A stretch of 64,000 nucleotides of DNA, from assembly GCA_019671005.1 (NCBI GenBank), contig CM033721.1, positions 57,102,284 through 57,166,283 of the forward strand, read 5' to 3'. Shown piece after piece: positions 21,426-33,128 of this stretch. The position numbers and the translations under genes were made by a program. Under the pieces are notes generated by a model that made no database searches, was not told the origin of the DNA, and worked only from the letters and a program-made list of their open reading frames with translations. How positions within the stretch are numbered: position 1 is the stretch's first letter; every line of letters starts with the position of its first letter. The stretch is from Hibiscus mutabilis (Eukaryota; Streptophyta; Magnoliopsida; Malvales; Malvaceae).

Positions 21426-21671
21426 TACTAATAAAGTCTTCAATACTCATATTAAAAACGTTTTCAGTAATTAAAAAGTTCAGAAGAATTAAATTATAGT
21501 GCAAGTTGAATAAAACACGTAGACTAAACCCTAAATCTTTAGTTCTCTCTTTCTTCTTTTGGGTTAAATGAATGAGTTAAAAAATATTTTAAAATTAATA
21601 ATCAGTATGATTTAAGTATGGCATAAGCTATATTAAATTATTAATTGCACAAATATTAATAATAATCAATA
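21426..21671. other. AT-rich DNA
   Basis: Nothing recognised apart from a short ctaaaccctaaatctttag telomere-like word near 21523. Confidence 0.4.
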
Positions 21672-22210
21672 ATTCAATATCATTATAAAATTAATTTTTA
21701 ATCTTTTTATCGATTTTTTTATTAATGGTTTAACAAAAAATCGTAACCATAACCATCTCGTTTAACCGTTCAACAGCGTATCGTTTAACTAATTTTTATT
21801 GATATGGTTACCTACCATTTAGTCCAATTTTTCTGTACGATATATGAGTTCAGACTTTTATGAACACCCCTATCAACAACACAAACCTGGATTGATCGTT
21901 GACCACTCTCCTTGCTTTGAACTCTAGGGTTGAATATCAATAGACGTTCATAATCACCAAAAACATGTTGCAGTTGAGTTGCTGTAATGTCAGTTTGTCA
22001 ACAAGTCATTATTGTTATATACATTTTTATGTTTACGTCGATGGTGTTATTATTTATTATCGTCATTTAATTTATTCTTGTTTTATAGATTTTTTGATAC
22101 AACTAACTACAATTATTTGTTAAAAAGTTTTTTTTTTGAATCTTAAAGTGCCTTATTATTTTACCAAACAAAAAAAAACATTTTTAAGACTACAAAATAT
22201 TAATTTCAAC
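21672..22210. repeat. Long direct repeat, left copy, flanking the LINE
   Basis: 539 bp starting attcaatatcattataaaa and ending ttaatttcaac. It matches 23674-24223 along its length with scattered substitutions and small indels. It ends exactly where the LINE sequence starts. It contains aaccataaccatctcgtttaaccg and ctctagggttgaatatcaat. Confidence 0.9.
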
Positions 22211-23673
22211 ATGAATCCTTTACCTGACCCTTGCTCGGTGGTGTCGTTCACTAATGAGAACGAGAAATGGGATGATGATCGACTTCGGCAATTACTTTCG
22301 GAATAATGTCTGCTATATATATTGGCTGTCATGCCACCAATGGGCTACCTTGGTTTGGACCGTGTGGGATGGCAAGGCAACCGTAACCATAACTTTACTG
22401 TTAAGTCGGCTTACTCCATGCTTGATGGGCATTCAGAGGCACCTAGTAACAGTGTTAGGAGAATTGTGTGGAAACTCCCAGTCCCGCAGCATATTCGCTC
22501 TTTTTTTGATTGGCCATGCAGGGTAACTTGCTTACTAATGCCGAACGTATGCGACAACACATGGAAATCGATGATAAATGTGATCTATACAGTCATGGCG
22601 TTGAAGATGTTATCCATGTACTTCGGGATTGTTCGAAAGCTAGAGCCGTTTGGTTACAATTGATCAAACCGAATCATTTGGATGAATTCTTATCTATGGA
22701 GACTTGGGATTGGTTTTCTGTTAATGTATGAGGAGGAAGATTCGCTGTCGACACGACCCAATGGCCTACTTTGTTTGCCACCATTTGTTGGAAGCTTTGG
22801 GAGAGACGAAACAAGCTCCTATCGATCATGAGTTTGTAGAAAGGGAGGACTTGGCCGTGACTAGTAGACTCTATCTTGATATGGTCTGGAAAGCGCGAGA
22901 CAATACAATAGTGAATGTGCCTCGTATTCAACCTTTGTCCCCTTCATTTTGTTCATTATCGGATAGAGGTTGGGTAAAACTTAATGTTGATGGAGCCGTT
23001 GATCATTGGGATGATGTTGCTACGATAGAGGGAGTTATTCGATCGGACACAGGTGATTGAATTTTTGGCTTCTCTCAGAGTATTGGTAAGTGTTAGGTGA
23101 TTAACGCGAAACTCTAGCCCATGGTTGATGGTCTACGGCATGTTTGGAGAATTGGTTATCGACATATTGTGCTGGAGTCGGATTGTCTCGAGGCTGTTAT
23201 GGGTGTGCAAACAACTGGATCTAATCAGTCCCAGAATGCTTTAAACGTGGTTCTTTAGGAGATGATTTATTGGGATTGAAATGTTGTAATTCGGCATGTT
23301 GGTCGTTCTGCCAACATAATAGCTGATGCTCTTGCTACTGCCTTGCGTGGTAAACCTCCTGTCCTTGGTACTGGAAGTTGCACCATCCTTGGTGCAAGGG
23401 ATTGTTCTGCGTGAGGCTCAACAAGCAACGACGCCTAGTGGTGTTGGTTGATCCCTTTTGGATATTGTTGAAGTGTTACTTTCCATGGATCATTGTGATA
23501 TGGGCATGTTTACTTTTGTTGGTTATGTTCGGTCCTCTTGAGTAGTTCATATTGAAACTCATTTTGGTGTTTTTGTTAAAATTACCATATGCACTTTTTT
23601 CCCTCCATTTAGGTTTAAGAAGGTCTTTTAACGAGGCATATGATAATTTTATCGTCCATCCTTTAATAAAAAA
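22211..23673 (+). mobile_element. 5'-truncated LINE (L1-type) with zf-RVT and RNase H remnants
   Basis: This is the 3' part of a non-LTR retrotransposon. The zf-RVT region is at 22340-22720 in two frames (HNFTVKSAYSMLDG, then HMEIDDKCDLYSHGVEDVIH and SKARAVW). The zinc CxxC is CDLY, so one Cys is lost. RNase H follows at 22960-23360: WVKLNVDGAV, IEGVIRSDTGD, VLESDCLEAVMG, then IADALA. Stops and frame changes are frequent. The last 90 bp (ttcccTccatttaggtttaag) is typical of plant LINE 3' ends and finishes in an A-rich tail at 23664-23673. The RT domain itself is missing. Confidence 0.85.
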
Positions 23674-24223
23674 ATTCAATATCATTATAAAATTAATTTT
23701 TAATTTTCTTATTGGTTTTTTGATTAACCATTTAACCAAAAATCGTAACCATAACCATCTCGTTTAACCGTTTATTTTACTGGTACGGATACCGTATCGT
23801 TTCAACCAATTTTTATTGATATAGTTACCTACCATTTAGTCCAATTTTTCGGTATGATATATAATTTCGGATTTTTATGCACACCTCTATCGGCGACATC
23901 TGCCTGGGTTGATCGTTGACCATTACCCTTTCTTTGAACTCTAGGGTTGAATATCAATAGACGTTCATAATCACTGAAAACATGTTGCAGTTGAGTTGCT
24001 ATAATATCAGTTCATCAACAAGTCATTATTATATACATTTTTATGTTTACGTTGATGTTGTTTATTATTTATTATCGTCATTTAATTTATTCTTGTTTTA
24101 TAGATTTTTTAATACAACTAACAACAATTATTTGTTAAAAAGTTTCTTTTGAATCTTAACGTGCCCTATTATTTTACCAAACAAAAAAAATCATTTTAAG
24201 ACTACAAAAATATTAATTTCAAC
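23674..24223. repeat. Long direct repeat, right copy, flanking the LINE
   Basis: 550 bp matching 21672-22210. It begins directly after the LINE A-tail. Sequence past it is unrelated to the LINE start, so similarity ends at 24223. Confidence 0.9.
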
Positions 24224-24928
24224 GTCTTACATTAGTGGAGCCATAATCAATGGATGAATGGATGATGATGGTTGCCAATTGCCACCAATCTCCCTCATTT
24301 TCTCAGAGTTGATATTTGTCCACTTGTTTTTTTGGTTGGGTCACCTAACTGTAGAAAATCCGTGCATTACTATATTTTCTAGTATAATTATTAATAAATT
24401 TAGATCATTTATGTAATTACTGAAATCAAATTCTAATATACATAGATATGATCCGTTTATACAGTGTAAGAATTTTTTAGTTTTACATGTGTTTTGGATC
24501 GTTGTATGAGTGAAGTGAATGGTCGAGATTAACAGTAGGATCTGTGGTAATTATCACTTAAAAGAGTAAAGAATTAATGATACGATCTCGAATGATGAAA
24601 GACCACAATTGCTTGTTCCCCGATCTTGAATTGAGTAAGTATGATGTTGGATACGAAAGATAAGATTAGCAATATGATGGAGAGTTGAGAATGATAAATT
24701 TGGTTTAAAGACGATGTAGATGGGTAGTAACAAGGAATGGTTTTATGGGGAGGGATTTGGATCATATTTATGGCGTTTGGATTTTGGATGGATGGATGAT
24801 GATGTTGAAGTGGATGTGGGAGAGTCATAAAGGAAATTTTGAAGACTTGGTTAAGAAACGAAGAAATAACCAACACTATGGAAAGAGTGTTGATCTGAAT
24901 CTTATATTGTTCTTCATCCAAACAACTG
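24224..24928. other. Intergenic DNA beside a chromovirus LTR
   Basis: No gene is supported. A 115-codon - strand frame (24574-24921) has no motif. Part of this stretch may belong to the LTR listed next if its outer edge lies further left. Confidence 0.35.
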
Positions 24929-25203
24929 TGGCCCTCTAACTATGAAGAGCTAGGAACCAATCGGTATAGAAAGAATAGGATTGACGCCACAAGACTATGC
25001 TTGATAAGTCGATAGAGTTCTTAAAGAACAAGGGAGTTTGAACAGTCACAAAATAATTTTTCATTCAAATTCAAGTTGCGCCCAAATGCTTTACAATATG
25101 TCCTATTTATAGAATTGACATAGATAGCTAAAAGGATGAGTTAAAGGGATTAAATTATATCTTCAATGACCATGAATGTGTAACAATTCATTCTAGAATG
25201 TCA
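24929..25203 (-). repeat. Probable short 3' LTR of a chromovirus-like element
   Basis: The element strand begins TGACATTCTAGAATG after the purine tract acaaaggggagaat. A clear TATA stretch (tctataaatagg) lies at about 25105-25116. The outer end is placed at ...gggccaca (24929) by the CA rule and is uncertain. No second LTR is in the window. Confidence 0.45.
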
Positions 25204-25217
25204 ATTCTCCCCTTTGT
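25204..25217 (-). promoter_or_regulatory. Polypurine tract of the chromovirus-like element
   Basis: The element strand reads acaaaggggagaat directly before the LTR start TGACATTC. Confidence 0.5.
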
Positions 25218-25679
25218 ACACTTGTTGTCATTAATTGCTAGAATAGGTGAATATGACCTTTATGTTGCCATCTTGAATATGAATAGGGTCATTGATTTTC
25301 CATCTTCAATATTTCCATGACCTTCGAGCTTACAAGCCATAATCCTTTCGTTTGCTTTTTTCTCTTTCAACCTTTTGTCTTCCAATGCATCTCCTACAAG
25401 ACACATAAACCAACATTTAGGACATAGTAAATAACACACTAATTTGTAACATAAATTAGATGTGTATTCAAGCTAATCATGCAACTATAAATATGTAATA
25501 ATGCAACAACTAAATATGCAAGAAATGCATCTTATTAAATATGTAAGAAAATAAAATATGCACTCTAAATGTGTAAAAAATATACTAATTATGCATTGAT
25601 GCATTAAAGTGAACATGCAAAATGTTGCATGGCTCAAGTGAAGAGCAATGCTCAATATTTGTTTCCAAAACATGAGAAA
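25218..25679 (-). other. 3' untranslated part of the chromovirus-like element
   Basis: Non-coding, AT-rich, between the pol stop (25680) and the PPT. Frequent atgca and tatgcaa words; nothing else recognised. Confidence 0.4.
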
Positions 25680-26395
25680 TTAAATTGGTGACAGAATTAT
25701 TGATCTTTTGGTTCGTGCACAAGTGATAGGTCCACGAGGCAGCTCTAATTGATCTTGTATGGCTCTATGAGGTTTTTGATCGATCGTGCTCGTATCATTC
25801 CCTCCCCCTTGAAAGCGATTTGTCCCCAAATTGTCACCTGCACCATAAGGAGATAAGTCAGAAACATTGAAAGTGGCACTAACATTATATTCACTTGGAA
25901 GGTCCAACTTATATGCGTTGTCATTGATTCTCTCTAGTACTTGGAAATGACCATCTCCTTGTGGTAACAATTTTGACTTCCTTTGAGAAGAGAATCATTC
26001 CTTTCGCATGTGGATCCAGACCCAATCTCCTGGTTTAAATGTGCTTCATTTTCATCCCTTGTTGGTCTTATGCACGTATTGCTCAATCCTCTTCGCAATG
26101 TTCTCTCGTACTTGTTGCAACTTCTTCACAAGATCAGCCTTTTTCTTACCATCTGCATTCAAAAGTTCTTTAGCCAATGTGGAATTAAGTCTAAGGGAGT
26201 TAGAGGATTTAACTTGTGGACGACTTCAAATGTGAGTGCTTGGTAGCAGAGTATGTTGATCGGTTATATGCAAACTCAATGTGTGGCAAGCATTCTTCCC
26301 ACATTTTTAGATTATTTCGAATGATCCCTCTTAATAATGTAGACAATACCCAATTCACCACTTTAGTTTGGCCATCCGTTTGTGGGTGACACATG
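25680..26395 (-). pseudogene. Gypsy integrase C-terminal half, cut by the Tat element
   Basis: On the - strand 26209-26395 reads HPQTDGQTKVVNWVLSTLLR and FAYNRSTYSATK, the integrase block that includes the catalytic Glu region. 25680-25990 reads GDWVWIHMRKE, LLPQGDGHFQVLERINDNAY and SATFNVSDLSPY, the C-terminal domain. An in-frame stop follows HMRKE and frames change between the blocks. The N-terminal side is missing because the Tat LTR begins at 26396. It is a chromovirus-like lineage (Reina or CRM type); the clade is not settled. Confidence 0.82.
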
Positions 26396-29300
26396 TGTAG
26401 CGACCTTTTTTTAAAAGGAAAATCGTACATGAATTCGGCGCTACGAATTATCCCCTCAAATCACTAATGAAAATATTTAAAAAAATGGGGATTTCTTTTG
26501 AAAACATTAATTTTTGAAAACAATGAAAACTTGGAGTCGCCACCGGCCACTTTGGTAAGGTAGGACGGACACCATAAGAAACCAGAGATTTGTTGTGAAA
26601 GGGTCTGGGAGTTGGTTACGCGTGGGGAAGGATTAACACCCCCATCACGCCCAGAAATCGGTACCAAGATATTTGTTGCTTTTAAAAGGATGAAACTCAT
26701 TGAAATTTATATTGAATTCAATTCGGAGTTCTTAAATGAAAATTAGCCTTAATTACACAGGCTTTATCGAATTGGTGGATTCAATCTAATTGGACATTTA
26801 ATTAATAAGGTTGATGATATATCAGACCATAGATTAAACCGACATTGAATAAGCCCGACTGCCGTGTTAATTTATGTTTCAACTTTCGTACGTCACCTTT
26901 ATACATGATGCACGCATTTAGGTATGATGTGATGATTTTGTTAACTTTTAATCCATTTACCTCGGGATGGTAAGGATTAATCCGAATATTTGGTCAACAT
27001 CCTTTAAGCTCGGACTGTTACGACACAAATATTGGAATTAATAAGTACCTTCCTTTTACGATTTAGATTAATTAGGAATGCAATTAAGATTAAAGGTTAT
27101 ATGAATGACAATTAAAGCATGACAATCAAAGGCACAAATATAAACACACAAAAGGAAGGCCCAACCTATTAGAAAGCCCAATTAGTGATCTTTTTATTAA
27201 CTAGATGATTCCAATGCTTAACCCTAAATTAATTAGCCCTAAAAAATTAGGAAACCTAATTTATGGTGACTAATTTGTAATTTAATGTTAATCTAAACTT
27301 GAAATTGATTTTACCCCTAAAGTAATTAAGAAATGTTCAATTAATTAATGAATTTAACATTTACCCCAATAAGCCAAAGATAAATTTAAATTCACCAAAT
27401 TAATTCGAACCCTAATCTAACTAAGGCTCTAAAAAAACCTAGAGCTAATTTAATTAATTCAAGGATCGTGCCCCTATGAGACGAGCACACGATCTAAATT
27501 AATTAAGTTAATTCACTTAATCTAGTCAAAAGCCCAAAAGAACCAATAGCTAAGCCCAACAATCTAAAGCCCAAACTTACCAAAACAAGGCCTAAGGCCT
27601 AAAAGCCCGAAACCAAGCCCCAGACAAAGCTAGGCTTAAAGTCCAAGAATCTAAAGCTAGGCCTAAAGCCCAAATTAAAACTATCTGAACAAAGGCCCAA
27701 AAAAACATAAACATTAAGACATATTATATTAAAATTATATCACATATTAAAAAACATATGATTTTAAGGAAATTATATATGTTATACTTTCGTAAAATTA
27801 CATATATTATCTTTTAGAAGATTATATCCTATATTTAAAGAAAACTATACATGTACCTCAACCTTTAAAAAACTATATATTCAAAGAAACGTTAATATAT
27901 ATATTATAAAAAATATATTGTATATTAAGGACTATGTCTTATATATTTTACAAAAAATATGTTACATATTTTAAAAGACTATATATTATACTTCGTGAAA
28001 TTGTATGTATTTATAAACTTTATTTTATTTTATAAAACTATAAAAAGGCTACATTAAGTAGTACTCAAAAACTATATATTATATATGCCAAGAATATATA
28101 TCACCCTTTTTAAAAAAAATCTATTATATACTTAAAAACGCGTACATTATATATCACAAAACATATACATACTTTACATTTTACAAACTTCTATTTTGTA
28201 CTAAAAAATATCTAGTATAAATTGATAATATATCCATTTTTTTATTTTACAAATTTCTACTTTATACCTAAAATATATGTTAGACATAATAATATATATA
28301 TATATATATATTACATTTTTAAGATTTCTATCTTATACTAAAATTATGTGCATTTTTAATCCCTAATATGTACTTTTCGAACTAATTTTCACCCACAAAA
28401 TAACAATCATAAACAAGCAATATTAACACAATAATTAAACTGAAATTTACAGGAAATAAATGTCCAAGACTTAAATTAAAAATGCATGAAGAGAGAATAA
28501 ATAAAAATTTTAATTTAAAACTGGAAAATGGACCAAATTGTGAAGAAACAAAGTATAGGGACAAAATTAAAGGAAAAACGAGGACGTAATTGAAAACTTC
28601 AAAAAACTGTGAAGGACCTAAGGAGTAATTTACAAAGGCGGAATGGCTTGCTGTTGTAATTAGACCACATAGAGGGACTAATAACGTAATTGGACAATGC
28701 AGAAGGACTGCAGGCATAATTATTTTAAGGCGGAGGGATTTAAAATGCAATTAACCCATTCTAAAATATTATAACACTATAAATACCCCCTTAGCCAAAA
28801 TTCAGCCCTTTTAGCCATTTTTTCTGTTATAACACACCAGAATTCTCTGAAATTTTGAGTATTAAACCAAGTTTCTGGCCGGTAGCCACCGCTCGGCGTC
28901 GGCCGGTGAACCCAAAACCAACCGAAACACTCCGTTTTTCATACTAAACCTCGATCTAAACCTATTTCACTTAAAATCGAAACCATTTTCAAGTTAAAAT
29001 CCAAAAAAAATGAAGCAAAAATAAGGTTTCGGCCTCCTTATACTCACACCGTTTCACACGTTTGGCCTCGAGGAGGCCGAGACTTATCAACGGCGGAGCA
29101 ACGACAGGACGAAAACCTCAACGACGTGAAAAGGGGCATCGGTGAGGGTAAACCCTAACCTTTTCTCCTATATATATACATGTATGCTATTTCGAACTGG
29201 AAAAGGGAAGAATGGATGCCTTGAAAGGCATTTTTGTTTGTATTGATTCTGGATTTTTCCCCGTTCAAACTTAGGGGTACAAAATGGTGTTTACATTGCT

Positions 29301-30199
29301 TATATGCCCCTCCGATCACTCATCATTTGCCTATGCTATTGTTTACATGTTTAAGCAAAACTTAAATGATATTACTGTGGATGATGACGATTCTAATTTC
29401 CCCACTTTTTTATGTTTTTCTGTTGATCAGTGGTTGTGGAGTTGGTGGTGGCCGTACGGTGGAAGCAAAAATTCCGGTGATGTGGCCACGCGGACGGGGG
29501 AGACGAAATGGTGCAGGCGCGTGGGGAGCTAGACGGTCAGCGCGTGTGGAAACTGGGCAGTCTTCACAGGTTTGATCTAGACCGTTGGATCAGATCTGAT
29601 CCAACGGCTAGATCTTGACGGCTGCAATAGAAAATGAAGATTTATCAGATTAGTTTTTAGGGTTTTAAGGTTTAAAATTTTTTGGGCCTAATGGGCTTTG
29701 TGAATATTAAAAGGGTTTGTAATGGACTTGGAATAATAAATTGGGTTTATATTTGTCATTTTTTATATGTTTATTTTTTATTATCAGCCCATTTTATAAT
29801 ATAATAACATAACATACTTGCATACATATATAAACAAATATCCTTACACATAATATACAAATATCAATACTCATTGCATATATACATAATACATATGTAC
29901 ATACACATAATAGCATATATATTACTAATGCATGCAATAAACACATACACATATAAACATACAAACCTACATTTATGCCTAAATAGATAATAAACATACA
30001 TACATCAAACACATAATAAAGACACATACCTAATATACATATAACAACACACATGTGCATAATACCTATAAACATAATACAACTACTTAGCATCACTAAT
30101 TTATTATCACATAATAGTACATGTATATATATAAAAGAGGCCCATTACTACGAAAACAAAAATAAAACGGGTCCACTCTGAACAAAATTAGTGATTACA
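26396..30199 (-). repeat. Tat element 3' LTR (3804 bp)
   Basis: The element strand starts TGTAATCACTAATTTTG after the PPT and ends ggtcgctaca at 26396. It is alignable end to end with 43592-47307, with substitutions and indels. It has about 125 bp at 28486-28615 that the 5' LTR lacks. Internal zones are a palindrome at 29582-29607, an AT-rich TATA-like core at 27720-28370, repeated AAGCCCAA words at 27530-27690, and a PBS-like ggtggcgactcc near 26537-26548. Confidence 0.92.
29582..29607. repeat. 26-bp perfect palindrome in the Tat 3' LTR
   Basis: The half-site CCGTTGGATCAGA is followed directly by its reverse complement. Outer flanks gatctag and ctagatc pair as well, with one unpaired base, giving arms of about 20. 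The same palindrome is at 46689-46714. Confidence 0.95.
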
Positions 30200-30220
30200 A
30201 CTGCCCCTCTTTGCTTATAC
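30200..30220 (-). promoter_or_regulatory. Tat polypurine tract
   Basis: The element strand reads gcaaagaggggcagt just before the LTR start TGTAATCAC, in the same layout as the PPT at 1990-1999. Confidence 0.75.
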
Positions 30221-30280
30221 TTATGGAACAAGGATAAAGCAAAGTCCATAAGCACTAATTTTGTCCTACTTCCCTGTCGG

Positions 30281-30650
30281 ACGATTTGCCCCTCCGGAAC
30301 GACAGCGAACAAATCCAAATAAGTTGTTTCCCCGAAACGGCAAAAAAAACTGGGTAGTGCTGGCATGTCCTTCCAAAACGGCAATGGACGGACCAGATAA
30401 AAAACGATTCATTCCTCTGGAGCGGCACCGAATGAATCCGAATAACCTATTTTCTTGAAACGGTAGAAAACAAACAGGTGCCGTTGTGATGTCCTTCCGA
30501 AACGGCAACGGACAACCCAACTAGCCTCCAAACGACTCATTCTTCCAAGGTGACTTTGAATGAATCTAAATAATCTTACTTTCCCTAAGCGGCAAAAGCA
30601 AACTGGGCGACGACAACATGCTCCTTCGAAACAGTAGTGAATGAATAATA
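30281..30650. repeat. Tandem repeat, period about 123-128 bp, three copies
   Basis: Units begin acgatttgcccc (30281), acgattcattcc (30404) and acgactcattct (30532). Shared words are gaatgaatccgaataa, gaaacggc and tgtccttcc. The copies are diverged. The array lies about 65 bp from the PPT in the 3' UTR of the Tat element. Confidence 0.85.
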
Positions 30651-32137
30651 ATTCTTCAAATAAGGGTTCTACTAAGGTTTCCGCTCCTCGTGAGCCTGAA
30701 CGAATAGGCTAATTTTCTTCTTCCCTTTTATGAAAGGTTCTATCATCTCGTCTCTTTCACTAGGAAGGGGTGTGTTTGAAATCATTTGCTTGGAAATTCC
30801 TTTCAAGTTTCCACTTTGACGTTTGTTTTTCTTCTTTAGAAGGTACCCAATTTATCTTTCAAATACCTGTAAAAAGAGATGAAATGCTACGATGATATGA
30901 GTTAGCATGCCCCTAACCTAGGGATGTCTAACTAAGTATGATGCATGAATGAAACTAATTCACTCGGACACTTTTTCTTCTTGGTCCCTTAATTTTGATC
31001 TTCTCTTGATTTCTTCTTCTCTTATTTACAACGGTAGTGCCCCATATGTTACTCGGGTTCACCCTTTATACCCCTTTTTGAACTCTTGATCCTTTTATTT
31101 TAAAGCGTATTTTCAGGTTTTCACTTTAGACTTGTACTTCCCTAAAGCGCCCTTCACAGGTTTTCACTTCAGGGTTTTTCTTTTCTCTTTTTATTTTTTC
31201 TTTCTCTTCTTTTTTTCTTTTCTTTCTTTTGGGCGCCCTTTTGGGTTTTCGCCTTTAGCTCCTTCGATTTCATCATGTGAGGTACTCATTGTCTTTCTTT
31301 GGTGAATCTCGTCAATTTTGCCCCCGATGGCCTTTTTGCCTTAACCTTGGTGGATTCGCCTTCCGTTTTGGAACAACCTGCACTCAATAGTTAAATCATA
31401 GTAATGCCAAAAAATTCATTGCTTTTTCATAATTTGTGCCAATTCATCTGCGCGATGATTATGAGACGGAAAACAAAAGTGAGCATAATATTTTATTAAT
31501 ACCTAGAGAAATATTAACAAAATTTTGAAAGTCATGGAAAACATGAGAGAAAAAAGAAAAAGATATAGATAATATCAAATGTATGAATAATGAGAACCCA
31601 TTGACCACAATAGATATTTCATTCGCCACCTTTGGTTACAATTCTTGACGACCTAAGGATTGAAGCATCATTCTTTGAGGAAGTCTGCGAGTCATATGTC
31701 AAAATTCAAGTATATCTGAACCGTCCTGTTCGGATTTTCAATTCAGATCACCCATTGGTTTTAAGATGCCCATTTTTGGTTTTTCGCCCTAAACCCTCCT
31801 TCTTCTTTTTTCTTTTCTTTTCTTTTTCTTTTTTCTTTTTTTTCTTTTTTTCCTTTTTTTCTTTTTTTTCTTTTTTATTTTATTTTTTCTTTTTTTCTCT
31901 CCGTTTTTAGGCATAATACTTTTTTACAGAGTCTGAGTTTACTGGGTTGCTCAACTCTTTCCCATCCATCTCGGCTAAGATTAATGTTCCTCCAGAGAAG
32001 ACATTTTTACAACAGAAGACCCTTCCCAATTAGGCATCCACTTTCCTCGGAATTCCTTTTGGTTAAGTAAGATATTTTTAAGCACCAGACCCCCTCTTGA
32101 AACTCCCTCGGGCGAAATTTTTTGTTATAGGCTCGCA
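30651..32137 (-). other. Tat element 3' untranslated region
   Basis: Long non-coding stretch between integrase and the 3' repeats. It holds two extended purine runs on the element strand: 31177-31235 and 31797-31905. Part of 31900-32137 may be decayed integrase C-terminus. Confidence 0.5.
31797..31905. repeat. Pyrimidine run (CTTTT)n, purine on the element strand
   Basis: About 110 bp consisting of T with C every 3-8 bases. On the element strand this is a continuous A/G tract broken by a few T. Confidence 0.9.
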
Positions 32138-32960
32138 TCATTTTTTTTGATACATTTGACTATGACAGATGACCTTCAACCTTTTTTCTTCAATGAGGTT
32201 CAATTGATCAATCCTAGCTTGTATCCATTCGGCCTCATACAACTTTACTTCATTCAAAATTTGAAGTGATGGAATCTCTAACTCAATGCATAATACCGTT
32301 TCCGTGTCGTATATCAAAGAGTACAACGTTGCCCTGGTGGAGGTTCTCACAGAGGTTCGATACGCAAACAGGGCAAAAGATAGCTTTTCATGCCAATCCT
32401 TGTAATTTTCTGTGGTTTTTTCTATGATCTTCTTTATATTCTTATTCGCCGCTTCCACTGCTCTGTTCATCTTGGGGCGACAAACAGTAGGATTGTGATG
32501 TACAATTTTCAACTATTCACACACATCAGTCATCATTTTTTATTCAAGTTGGAAGCATTGTCGGTGATGATTCTTTCAGGCAGGCCATAGTGACATATAA
32601 TTTCTTTCTTGCGAAACTTGAAAACTGTCGCTCTTGTGATGTTGGCGTACGAGGCAACATCTACCCATTTGGTGAAGTAATCGATGGCTACTAAGATGAA
32701 ATGATGCCCATTAGAAGTTTTCGGGTGTATCTGACCAATAATGTCTATTTCCCAGGTAGCAAAAGGCTAAGGTGAGTTCATGACGTGAAGTGGTACTAGC
32801 GGGGAATGTATCTTATCGGCGTATATTTGGAATTTATGGCATTTCTTTGCATAATTAATGCAATCTCCCTCCATTGTTGACCAGAAGTAGCTGTATCTCA
32901 TGATTTTCCTAGCCATCGAGAATCAGCTAGCGTGAGTTCTGTATAAACCTCCATGGATCT
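32138..32960 (-). pseudogene. Tat integrase
   Basis: The zinc-binding part (GDCINYAKKCHKFQ) is near 32830-32870, the first catalytic Asp in VAIDYFTKW near 32680-32695, and ITDNASN (second Asp) near 32552-32572. The third region RPKMNRAVEAANKN, with its Glu, lies at 32455-32500 in the 32138-32512 frame. That frame continues to the typical AEWIQARIDQLNLIEEKRL tail. At least one stop (near 32540) and frame changes break it. Confidence 0.88.
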
Positions 32961-33128
32961 CTACTAAAATAGTTTTGACCTCCCAGGCATTGACACATCT
33001 CAACAGTATTTGATTTTTGCTTCTTTTATACAAAACCTCTTCATCGAGGACGTACCCCGATGCCAACCTTCTAATAGTTCTTTTGTCATTGTCGTCGGCG
33101 TCTTTTGGATAAGTTTGGTATTGATATA

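Noticed and set aside
24574..24921. 115-codon - strand frame beside the short LTR
   Set aside because: No domain; Ile/Ser/His-rich by composition. Possible part of an LTR rather than a gene.
27720..28370. Array of TATA-rich words as a CRISPR or satellite array
   Set aside because: No regular spacing or conserved unit; the same zone is in the other LTR, so it is part of the LTR.
28382..28750. 122-codon - strand frame with a partial match at 45582-45794
   Set aside because: It lies inside the LTR and is shortened in the other LTR by the 125-bp indel; no protein motif.
29064..29078. GGCCTC-GAG-GAGGCC stem-loop in the Tat LTR
   Set aside because: Short, present in both LTRs as expected, and with no neighbouring signal; not enough to name a function.
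29794..30096. 100-codon - strand frame rich in Cys, Met, Ile
   Set aside because: Comes from atacata/acatat repeats in the LTR.
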